Source: Micromonospora sp. C95
Lineage (GTDB): Bacteria > Actinomycetota > Actinomycetes > Mycobacteriales > Micromonosporaceae
Direction of reading: 5' to 3'
Assembly: GCF_018070465.1 (NCBI RefSeq)
Contig: NZ_JAGPXT010000012.1
Span: 1-64,000, forward strand
Length of the DNA: 64,000 nt
The translations under genes and the position numbers were made by a program. The notes under the pieces were generated by a model, which was not told the DNA's origin, did not search any database, and worked only from the letters and a program-made list of their open reading frames with translations. This document shows, piece by piece, positions 42,286 to 49,658 of the stretch (its first letter is position 1; every line of letters starts with the position of its first letter).

Positions 42286-44268
42286 TCAGGCCGTGGAGCG
42301 GTCCGGGGTGCGGTGTCGGGCCAGGGTGGCGAAGGCGGTCAGCGAGTCGGGGTTGGCCAGGGCGCCCTTGGCGGCGGCCTGGTCGACCGGGGTCCCGGTG
42401 AGGATCTTCTTGACCGGCACCTCGAGCTTCTTCGCCGACAGGGTGCGTGGCACCGCGCGGACCTGGTGGATCTCGTCGGGTACGTGCCGGGGGGACAACG
42501 CGGTACGCAGCTCCCGGGAGATCTTCCGGCGCAGCTCGTCGTCAAGGGTCACCCCCTCGGCGAGCACCACGAACAGCAGCAGTTCACCAGCGCCGCCCTC
42601 GTCGTCCTCCAGGTGCACCACCACCGAGTCGACGACCTCGTCCAGCCCTTCCACCACGGAGTAGAACTCGGCGGTGCCGAGGCGTACGCCGCCCCGGTTG
42701 AGGGTGGCATCGGAGCGGCCGGTGATGACGCACCCGCCCCGGGAGTTGATGGTGATCCAGTCCCCGTGCCGCCACACCCCGGGATAGACGTCGAAGTACG
42801 CCTCCCGGTAGCGGGCTCCGTCCGGGTCGTTCCAGAAACCCACCGGCATGCTCGGCATCGGCTCGGTGATCACCAGCTCGCCGAGTTCACCGATGACCGG
42901 GGTGCCGTCCGGCGAGCGCGCCTCCACCTTGGCGCCGAGGGCGCGGCAGGCGATCTCACCGGCGTGCACCGGCAGCAGCGGGACACCGCCGACGAAACCG
43001 GTGCAGACGTCGGTGCCGCCGGACAGCGACTGGAGCTGAAGGCCGCCGCCGACCGTGTCGTACACCCAGGTGAAGCCCTCGGCGGGCAGTGGCGCGCCGG
43101 TGGAGCCGAGGCCGCGCAGCGCGGAGAGGTCGGCGATCTCGCGCGGGACCAGCCCGGCCTTGCGGCAGGCCAGCAGGAACGGTGCCGAGGTGCCGAAATA
43201 CGTGGTGCCGGTCTGCTCCGCCAGCCGCCACAAGGCTCCCAGGTCGGGGTGGCCGGGGTTGCCGTCGAACAGCACGATGGCCGCACCCACCGCCGGCCCG
43301 GAGACCAGGAAGTTCCACATCATCCAGCCGGTGGTGGTGAACCAGAAGAACCGGTCCGCCGGGCCGAGATCGTGGTGCAGCGCGAGCATCTTCAGATGCT
43401 CAAGCAGGATGCCACCGTGTCCGTGCACGATCGGCTTGGGCAACCCGGTGGTGCCGGAGGAGTAGAGCACGTACAGCGGGTGGTCGAACGGCACCGGCGT
43501 GAAGGCCAGCGGTTCGTCGGTCTCGGCCGCCAACTCCGACCAGGCCAGCGCCCCCGCTGCCGGCGGACCGTCGGGGTCGAGGTAGGGGATCGAGACGGTG
43601 TGCCGCAGCGACGGCAACGCGGCGCGGATCGCGGCCACCTCGGCGCGCCGGTCGACCGGCTTGTCGCCGTAGCGGTAGCCGTCCACGGCGACCAGGATCT
43701 TCGGCTCGATCTGCTGCCACCGGTCGGTGACGCTGCGGGTGCCGAACTCGGGCGCGCAGGACGAGAAGACGGCGCCGAGGCTTGCGGTGGCCAGCATCAG
43801 CACGTACGTCTCGGGGATGTTCGGCGCGTACCCGGCCACCCGGTCGCCGGTGGTGACGCCGAGCCGGCGCAGTCCGGCGGCGACCCGGCGGACCTGCTCG
43901 CGCAGTTGCCCCGCGGTGAGGGTGGCCGGCGGCCGGGTCTGCCCGTGCGCCACGACCACCGGCTCATCGTCGGTCCGGCCCGGCATTCGCAGCACGTTCT
44001 CGGCGTAGTTCAGGGTGGCGCCGGGAAACCACCGGGTGCCCGGCATGTTCCGGTCGGTCAGGGTGGCGATCGGCGGGGTGTGCGCGACGACGCCGAAGTG
44101 ATCCCAGATCGACTGCCAGAAGGCGTCCAGATCGGTGACCGACCACCGCCACAGCGCGTCGTAGTCGGCGAAGGTGAGCCCCCGGTGCTCGGCGAGCCAA
44201 CGCAGGTAAGCCCCGATCCGGGACCGCTGGAGCACGTCCGCCGGTGGCGTCCACAGCACGTCCGTCAC
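42286..44268 (-). CDS. Acetoacetate--CoA ligase
   Basis: A 660-residue ANL-superfamily enzyme of the acetoacetyl-CoA synthetase type. It has an N-terminal ACAS_N region (FWQSIWDHFGV), the P-loop VLYSSGTTGLPKPIVHGHGG, FWFTTTGWMMWNF, the adenylate motif YREAYFDVYPGVWRHGDW and the C-terminal lysine region KLEVPVKKIL. It activates acetoacetate, or a related beta-keto acid, to the CoA ester for lipid or polyester metabolism. The GTG start (VTDVLWTPP) has GGGGAGGAG six bases upstream. A hotdog thioesterase gene lies about 180 bases upstream on the same strand. Confidence 0.93.
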   Translation of the reverse strand: MTDVLWTPPADVLQRSRIGAYLRWLAEHRGLTFADYDALWRWSVTDLDAFWQSIWDHFGVVAHTPPIATLTDRNMPGTRWFPGATLNYAENVLRMPGRTDDEPVVVAHGQTRPPATLTAGQLREQVRRVAAGLRRLGVTTGDRVAGYAPNIPETYVLMLATASLGAVFSSCAPEFGTRSVTDRWQQIEPKILVAVDGYRYGDKPVDRRAEVAAIRAALPSLRHTVSIPYLDPDGPPAAGALAWSELAAETDEPLAFTPVPFDHPLYVLYSSGTTGLPKPIVHGHGGILLEHLKMLALHHDLGPADRFFWFTTTGWMMWNFLVSGPAVGAAIVLFDGNPGHPDLGALWRLAEQTGTTYFGTSAPFLLACRKAGLVPREIADLSALRGLGSTGAPLPAEGFTWVYDTVGGGLQLQSLSGGTDVCTGFVGGVPLLPVHAGEIACRALGAKVEARSPDGTPVIGELGELVITEPMPSMPVGFWNDPDGARYREAYFDVYPGVWRHGDWITINSRGGCVITGRSDATLNRGGVRLGTAEFYSVVEGLDEVVDSVVVHLEDDEGGAGELLLFVVLAEGVTLDDELRRKISRELRTALSPRHVPDEIHQVRAVPRTLSAKKLEVPVKKILTGTPVDQAAAKGALANPDSLTAFATLARHRTPDRSTA

Positions 44269-44448
44269 TGGTCCACTCCTCCCCTGGCCCGGCACGACGC
44301 TGTGCGGTGGGCCGTGGCGCCATCTTGCCCTACCTCGAAGCGCCATTGTCCGCACCCGACCCGCGCAGGCGCATGTGCCCGCCCCACACCCCCTGAACCC
44401 GACCAGTGTGGCCGAGACGCAGAACGGGCCACCGACAGCCGAAGGAGG

Positions 44449-44970
44449 TCAGGGTTCGCTGCGGGCCGCCTGGATGGCCTGGCGGCGGGCCAGCCGGTGG
44501 GCGCGGCGGATCTCCGCCTCGCGCCAGCGCCGCTCGTCCTCCGGCGTCTCCGGCAGCACCGGACGCACCGGCCGGGGCGCGCCGCCCACCTCGACCCCGA
44601 CGAAGACGAGGTACGCGGTGGCCACCCGGACCGGCAACTCGTCGGCCGAGTCCCAGCGCTCCGCCATCACCCGGACGCCGACCTCCATCGAGGTCTGCCC
44701 GGTCCAGTTCACCTGGGCGTACGCGTGCACCAGGTCGCCCACCCGGACCGCCTCCGAGAAGACGATCTCGTCGATCGCGGCGGTCACCGCCGTACCGCCG
44801 CTGTGCCGCGCCGCCGCCGCGCCGGCCACGTCGTCGACGAACTTCATCAGCACCCCGCCGTGCACCGTTCCGTACAGGTTCACATCCACTGCGGTCATGA
44901 TCCGACTAAGGGTTACCCGGGAGTACGAGGTCGGCTTGCCCGGCAGGGCGGTGGCGAGGTGCTCGGTCAT
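44449..44970 (-). CDS. Acyl-CoA thioesterase (hotdog fold, BACH/YciA type)
   Basis: A 173-residue hotdog protein. TAVDVNLYGTVHGGVLMKFV carries the catalytic region (the Asp in FVDDVAG), followed by AAIDEIVFSEAVRVGDLVHA and NWTGQTSMEVGVRVMAE, the standard pattern for acyl-CoA thioester hydrolases. A charged C-terminal helix follows. It releases CoA from acyl-CoA in the cytosol; chain length is unknown. It is divergent from a membrane-protein gene only 23 bases away, so their promoters overlap. Confidence 0.9.
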   Translation of the reverse strand: MTEHLATALPGKPTSYSRVTLSRIMTAVDVNLYGTVHGGVLMKFVDDVAGAAAARHSGGTAVTAAIDEIVFSEAVRVGDLVHAYAQVNWTGQTSMEVGVRVMAERWDSADELPVRVATAYLVFVGVEVGGAPRPVRPVLPETPEDERRWREAEIRRAHRLARRQAIQAARSEP

Positions 44971-44981
44971 GTCGGAAACGG

Positions 44982-44987
44982 TACGGT
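44982..44987 (+). promoter_or_regulatory. Candidate -10 for leaderless membrane-protein gene
   Basis: TACGGT ends six bases before the ATG at 44994, in a 23-base gap between divergent start codons. A leaderless transcript is the simplest reading. Confidence 0.35.
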
Positions 44988-44993
44988 GCGCGG

Positions 44994-45647
44994 ATGCGAC
45001 ATCTGTGGAGCTTCCTCGCAGGGCTGGTGGTGGTGCCGGTCACCTGGGTGCTGGTCACCCTCGGTCAGGACGGGTCGGCCGACACCGTCAACCGGTGGGT
45101 GGAGATCGGCACCTCCAACACGGCCAATCTCATCGAACCGGCCGTGTACCTCGCTGTCGGTGGCATCGTGCTGGGCCTGCTCGGCACGCTGCGCATCTCA
45201 CCGCTCGGTCCGCTGGTAGCCGGGCTGCTGCTGGTCACCCCGTACGCCGGACTGTTCGTCTCGCCCTTCCGGGTACGCGAGCGCATCCCGTCCGACTGGC
45301 AGTTTCTGGGCGACCCGCTGCCGCTGGGGCTGCCGGTGGAGAACGGGACCCTCTTCCTGATCGGCGTGCTGCTGCTGGTCGCGACGTTCAGCGGGCAACG
45401 CTGGCGGCGTTGGCCGGTCGCGATGCCGCAGCCGGCGCCGGCGACCCCGGACGCGCCGGCACCTGACCCGACGTTGACCGACTGGTCACCGGACCCGTCG
45501 GCGGAACGCGACACCACGCCGCTGAGCCTGGGCTATCCGGACCCGGACGATACGCCGACCGAGCCGCTGCCCCGGCGTACCGGAGGTGGTTCGCCCTGGT
45601 CGGCACCGCCGGGCAACCTGCCCCGACGCGACGACGCCACCAACTGA
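44994..45647 (+). CDS. Four-helix membrane protein (hypothetical)
   Basis: A 217-residue protein with four hydrophobic segments (residues about 4-22, 44-64, 68-86 and 118-136), a conserved-looking loop PFRVRERIPSDWQFLGDP between the last two, and an 80-residue Pro/Asp/Thr-rich cytoplasmic tail. No function is recognised. It is apparently leaderless and divergent from the thioesterase. Confidence 0.75.
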   Translation: MRHLWSFLAGLVVVPVTWVLVTLGQDGSADTVNRWVEIGTSNTANLIEPAVYLAVGGIVLGLLGTLRISPLGPLVAGLLLVTPYAGLFVSPFRVRERIPSDWQFLGDPLPLGLPVENGTLFLIGVLLLVATFSGQRWRRWPVAMPQPAPATPDAPAPDPTLTDWSPDPSAERDTTPLSLGYPDPDDTPTEPLPRRTGGGSPWSAPPGNLPRRDDATN

Positions 45648-45756
45648 TCCCGGCGACTCCGATCGTCGCCTCCGTCCGCCGACCGGGCGGGCGGAGGCGA
45701 CCCGCCAGGCGTTACTGTCTGGCTACGTCATTGGCAGCCAGGGGGTTGGACAAGGC

Positions 45757-46701
45757 ATGAGCTCGTCGGAATTCATGGTGTTCGCAGGATCAGCCAGTCG
45801 AAACCTTGGACGTGCGATCGCCGACCGGCTCGATGTCGAGTTGGGCTCCTCCGAAGTGCTTCACTTCTCCGAGGGGAACCTTTTCGTCAGAGTCCTGGAG
45901 AACGTCCGGGGGCGGGACATCTTCATCGTCCAGGGCACCGCTTTCCCGGCCAATGACAATTTCATGGAGTTGCTCTTCTGGATCGACGCCTTGAAGCGAG
46001 CCAGTGCCGCGTCGGTGACCGCCGTGATCCCCTACTTCAGTTACGCCAAGGGTGACAAGAAAGACGAGCCGCGGGTGTCCATTCGCGGACGGGTGTGCGC
46101 CGATGCCATCGCTGCGGCGGGAGCGGACCGAGTAGTCACACTCGACCTGCACACGCCCCAGGTGCAAGGATTCTTCAACATCCCGGTCGATGACCTGTAT
46201 TCGTTGCCGGTGCTCTGCGACGCCATCGCGACGCGCAACTTCCACGATCTCGTGGTGGTCGCTCCGGACGCTGGATACGCCAAGAAGGCGCGACAGTGGG
46301 CCAATCGCCTGCGGGTGCCCACCGCCATTGCCGACAAGCGACGCGTCGACCACACCGAGACCGCAGAAATCGTCGAGCTGATCGGCTCCGTGGAGGGCCG
46401 GACGGCGCTTATCGTCGATGACTTCACCATCAGCGCGGGCACTCTTGTCGACGCCGCCCGCGTGTTGGTCGACCGGGGCGCGACCACGGTGTACGCGGCA
46501 GTCAGTCACGCTCTGTTGACCGAGGCTGCGAATGAACGGCTCGACGACAGCCCGATCGAGTGCCTGTTCACCACCGACAGTGTGGAGACCCAACCCACCA
46601 AACTGTCGGACAAGGTCCAGGTCGTCAGCGTGGCCGGGCTGTTCGCCGAAGCCATTCACCGCATCTCGGCACGGGAGAGCATCTCGGTGCTCTTCGAGTA
46701 G
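45757..46701 (+). CDS. Ribose-phosphate pyrophosphokinase-like protein (divergent PRPP synthetase paralogue)
   Basis: A 314-residue protein with the two-domain phosphoribosyltransferase layout of PRPP synthetase: FAGSASRNLGRAIADRL, IVQGTAFPANDNFMELL, PYFSYAKGDKKDEPRVSI, LDLHTPQVQGFFNIPVDDLY, VVVAPDAGYAKKARQWANRL and VDDFTISAGTLVDAARVL. The catalytic flexible-loop residues and the PRPP loop (DDxxxTGGT in class I enzymes, DDFTISAGT here) deviate, so it may use a different substrate or be regulatory. Codons ending in A or T are noticeably more frequent than in neighbours (for example gga tca gcc agt cga), suggesting separate ancestry. It is convergent with the acyl-CoA dehydrogenase four bases away. 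Confidence 0.82.
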   Translation: MSSSEFMVFAGSASRNLGRAIADRLDVELGSSEVLHFSEGNLFVRVLENVRGRDIFIVQGTAFPANDNFMELLFWIDALKRASAASVTAVIPYFSYAKGDKKDEPRVSIRGRVCADAIAAAGADRVVTLDLHTPQVQGFFNIPVDDLYSLPVLCDAIATRNFHDLVVVAPDAGYAKKARQWANRLRVPTAIADKRRVDHTETAEIVELIGSVEGRTALIVDDFTISAGTLVDAARVLVDRGATTVYAAVSHALLTEAANERLDDSPIECLFTTDSVETQPTKLSDKVQVVSVAGLFAEAIHRISARESISVLFE

Positions 46702-46705
46702 CTCC

Positions 46706-47869
46706 TCAGTCCTTGAGCAACTGGCGGGCCATGACGATGCGCTGCACCTGGTTCGTACCCTCGTAGATCTGGGTGATCTTGGCGTCGCGCATCATCCGCT
46801 CCACCGGGTAGTCACGGGTGTAGCCGTAGCCGCCGAGCAGTTGGACCGCGTCGGTGGTGATCTCCATCGCAGCGTCCGAGGCGAAGCACTTGGCCGCCGC
46901 GCCGAAGTAGGTCAGATCGCCGTCGCCACGCTCGGACCGACCGGCCGCCGCGTACGTCAACTGCCGGGCCGCCTCCAGCTTCATGCCCATGTCGGCGAGC
47001 ATGAACTGCACGCCCTGGAACTCGGCGACCGCCTTGCCGAACTGCTTGCGCTCGGCGACGTACCCCTTGGCGTAGTCGAGCGCACCCTGAGCGATGCCCA
47101 CCGCCTGCGCGGCGATGGTGACCCGGGTGTGGTCCAGGGTCTTCATCGCGGTCGCGAAGCCGGTGCCCTCGGCGCCGATCATCCGGTCCGCCGGTATCCG
47201 CACGTTGTCCAGGTACACCTCGCGGGTCGGCGAACCCTTGATGCCCAGCTTCTTCTCCGGCGCGCCGAAGCTCACCCCCGAATCGGACTTCTCGACCACG
47301 AAGGCGGAGATGCCCCGGGAGCGGGCGGCGGGGTCGGTCGTCGCGAAGACGGTGTAGAACTCCGAGACACCGGCGTTGGTGATCCAACGCTTCACCCCGT
47401 TGAGCACCCAGTGGTCGCCGTCACGTACCGCCCGGGTGGTCATCGCCGCCGCGTCGCTGCCGGCCTCCGGCTCGGAGAGGCAGTACGAGAACATCGCCTC
47501 ACCGGCGGCGACCGGCGTCAGGTAGCGCCGCTTGAGTTCATCGGAACCGGCCAGCAGCAGCGGCATCGTGCCCAGCTTGTTGACCGCCGGGATCAGCGAG
47601 GAGGAGGCGCAGGCCCGGGCCACCTCCTCGATCACGATCGCCGTGGCCAGCGCGTCCGCACCGGCCCCGCCGTACTCGACCGGGATGTGCGGTGCGTGGA
47701 AGTCGGCGGCACGTAGCGCGTCGTACGACGCCTTCGGAAACTCACCGGTCTCGTCCGCCTCGGCGGCGTGCGGAGCCACCTTCGCCGCACAGACCTCACG
47801 GACCGCTTCCCGGATCGCGTCGTGCTCCTCCGGCAGGCGGTACGCGTCGAACGACTGCTCTGCGGCCAT
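46706..47869 (-). CDS. Acyl-CoA dehydrogenase (FadE25-like)
   Basis: A 387-residue flavoenzyme with the usual three-domain fold: MFSYCLSEPEAGSDAAAMTT (FAD and substrate contacts), WITNAGVSEFYTVFA, LGIKGSPTREVYLDNVRIPA and the C-terminal QIYEGTNQVQRIVMAR with the catalytic glutamate. It probably oxidises short- or branched-chain acyl-CoA. In mycobacteria fadE25 stands beside purE/purK, which here lie 7.5 kb further on, separated by the UDP-glucose dehydrogenase and the giant membrane protein. ATG start with GGGGAGGGGC upstream. Confidence 0.92.
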   Translation of the reverse strand: MAAEQSFDAYRLPEEHDAIREAVREVCAAKVAPHAAEADETGEFPKASYDALRAADFHAPHIPVEYGGAGADALATAIVIEEVARACASSSLIPAVNKLGTMPLLLAGSDELKRRYLTPVAAGEAMFSYCLSEPEAGSDAAAMTTRAVRDGDHWVLNGVKRWITNAGVSEFYTVFATTDPAARSRGISAFVVEKSDSGVSFGAPEKKLGIKGSPTREVYLDNVRIPADRMIGAEGTGFATAMKTLDHTRVTIAAQAVGIAQGALDYAKGYVAERKQFGKAVAEFQGVQFMLADMGMKLEAARQLTYAAAGRSERGDGDLTYFGAAAKCFASDAAMEITTDAVQLLGGYGYTRDYPVERMMRDAKITQIYEGTNQVQRIVMARQLLKD

Positions 47870-47978
47870 GTCGGCCCCTCCCCTTCACGGCTATCATGCG
47901 CAGTCTGTAACGTCGCTTGGACGCCCACCACGCAGACTGAAGGATAACGACCACAGTTCAGGTGATGTTACCGGCGCG

Positions 47979-47984
47979 TAGGCT
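47979..47984 (+). promoter_or_regulatory. Candidate -10 element for leaderless leader ORF of UDP-glucose dehydrogenase
   Basis: TAGGCT, the same hexamer used before the Lrp/AsnC gene, ends five bases before the ATG at 47990. This places the transcription start at the leader ORF itself, with no untranslated leader. The -35 region is weak. Confidence 0.4.
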
Positions 47985-47989
47985 GGGCC

Positions 47990-48124
47990 ATGAGGAAGCC
48001 TCGACGCCGCTCGGCGATGATGGAACCGAGCAGACGACCCACCCCTCCGGCGCCCCGTCCTGGCGCCGCAGCGGAATGCGACGCAGCCACGCGGCGCCAG
48101 TGCGAGCGGAGAAGACAGGCGTGA
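47990..48124 (+). CDS. 44-codon arginine-rich leader ORF coupled to UDP-glucose dehydrogenase
   Basis: ATG at 47990 opens MRKPRRRSAMMEPSRRPTPP and continues to CERRRQA; 12 of 44 residues are arginine, several from the AGA, AGG and CGA codons that are rare in this DNA. Its TGA overlaps the GTG of the dehydrogenase by four bases (GTGA). With a -10 TAGGCT five bases before the ATG it would be leaderless. It looks like a short upstream ORF that delivers ribosomes to the main gene and might sense arginine or charged tRNA. It has no known homologue that I recognise and may not function as a protein. Confidence 0.45.
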   Translation: MRKPRRRSAMMEPSRRPTPPAPRPGAAAECDAATRRQCERRRQA

Positions 48125-49548
48125 CCATCCCGTACCCGAACACCCAGCCGGTGCCCGCCATCGCGGCGGTCACGCCCCCCTCGGGTGCCTCCCGGCCCCG
48201 GGTGACCTTCCTGGGCACCGGCTACCTCGGCGCGACCTATGCCATCTGTTACGCCGAACTCGGCTACGAGGTGCTCGGCTTCGACGTCGACGCGGACAAG
48301 ATCGCGAAGCTGAACGCGGGTGAGGTGCCGATCCACGAGCCCGGCCTCGACGAGTTGCTGCGGCGTAACCTGGCCGCCGGTCGGCTGCGGTTCAGCACCG
48401 ACATCGCCGAGACCGCCGACTTCGGTGACGTGCACTTCATCTGCGTCGGCACCCCCCAGCGGGCCGACGGCATGGGTGCCGACCTGTCGTACGTCGAGGC
48501 GTCGGTCACCGGCCTGGCCCAGCACCTGACCCGCAAGGCGCTGATCGTCGGCAAGTCCACCGTTCCGGTCGGCACCGCCGAGTGGGTGGAGCAACTCGTC
48601 GGCAAACACAGCCCGACGGACCTCGGCGTCGAGGTCGCCTGGAGCCCCGAGTTCCTCCAGGAGGGCTTCGCCGTCGACGACGTGCTCCGGCCGAACCGCA
48701 TCGTCGTCGGCGTCAAGAGCGAGTGGGCCAACGGCATGCTCTACGCCGCCCACAAGGGCGTGTTCGATCTCGCCGCCACCGAGGACCGGGAGGTACCGCT
48801 GGTCGTCACCGACTTCGCCACCGCCGAACTGGTGAAGGTCGCCGCGAACGCCTTCCTGGCCACCAAGATCTCCTTCATAAACGCGATGGCCGAGGTCTGC
48901 GAGGCCTCCGGCGGCGACGTCACCCAACTCGCCAAGGCCATCGGCTACGACCCGCGCATCGGCAACCGCTTCCTCCAGGCCGGCCTCGGCTTCGGTGGCG
49001 CCTGCCTGCCCAAGGACATCCGCGCCTTCCAGGCCCGGGCCCAGGAACTCGGCGCCGGCGAAGCCCTGCGCTTCCTGCACGAGGTCGACCTGATCAACCT
49101 GCGCCGCCGTACCCGCGTCCTGCAACTCGCCGCCGACCTGCTCGGCCGCCGCTCCGGCCCCGCCGGCCCCGACCTGTCCGGCACCCGCATCGCCGTGCTC
49201 GGCGCCACCTTCAAACCCAACACCGACGACGTACGCGACGCCCCCGCCCTCGCCGTCGCGGCCCTGCTCCACAAGGCCGGCGCCGACGTGCACGTCTACG
49301 ACCCCGAGGGCATGGACAACGCCCGCCGCGCGGTCCCGGAACTCACCTACGAGCCCGGCATCAGCGAGGCGGTCACCGACGCCGACCTGGTTTGCGTCCT
49401 CACCGAATGGGCCGACTTCCGCAACGCCGACCCCGGCCTCCTCGGCGACCTGGTCGCCGGCCGCCGCATCGTCGACGCCCGCAACTGCCTCGACCCGGCG
49501 CTGTGGACCCAGGCCGGCTGGGAGTACCGGGGCATGGGGCGACCCTGA
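48121..49548 (+). CDS. UDP-glucose 6-dehydrogenase
   Basis: A 475-residue nucleotide-sugar dehydrogenase. The Rossmann motif is VTFLGTGYLGATYAICYAEL, the substrate region ADLSYVEASVTGL and WSPEFLQEGFAVDDVLRPNR, and the catalytic cysteine lies in GFGGACLPKDIRAF (C295). The C-terminal domain has VLGATFKPNTDDVRDAPALA. It oxidises UDP-glucose to UDP-glucuronate for exopolysaccharide or glycoconjugate precursors. The GTG start was chosen because it overlaps the leader ORF stop and GGAG lies 10 bases upstream. About 25 residues precede the Rossmann fold, slightly more than usual. Confidence 0.94.
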   Translation: MTIPYPNTQPVPAIAAVTPPSGASRPRVTFLGTGYLGATYAICYAELGYEVLGFDVDADKIAKLNAGEVPIHEPGLDELLRRNLAAGRLRFSTDIAETADFGDVHFICVGTPQRADGMGADLSYVEASVTGLAQHLTRKALIVGKSTVPVGTAEWVEQLVGKHSPTDLGVEVAWSPEFLQEGFAVDDVLRPNRIVVGVKSEWANGMLYAAHKGVFDLAATEDREVPLVVTDFATAELVKVAANAFLATKISFINAMAEVCEASGGDVTQLAKAIGYDPRIGNRFLQAGLGFGGACLPKDIRAFQARAQELGAGEALRFLHEVDLINLRRRTRVLQLAADLLGRRSGPAGPDLSGTRIAVLGATFKPNTDDVRDAPALAVAALLHKAGADVHVYDPEGMDNARRAVPELTYEPGISEAVTDADLVCVLTEWADFRNADPGLLGDLVAGRRIVDARNCLDPALWTQAGWEYRGMGRP

Positions 49549-49658
49549 TCGCGCCGTGTGGTGATATTGGCACTTGACCCGCCGACAACTGTCGAATTCC
49601 CGGCCCACTTTGGGCATGCTGCGACAGTGGGAATCCACAGTGCGGGTGGAGGGGTGTC

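Noticed and set aside
47900..47940. Inverted repeat CAGTCTG/CAGACTG upstream of the acyl-CoA dehydrogenase as a FadR/TetR operator
   Set aside because: Only seven base pairs match with a 25-base gap; too weak to annotate as a regulator site.
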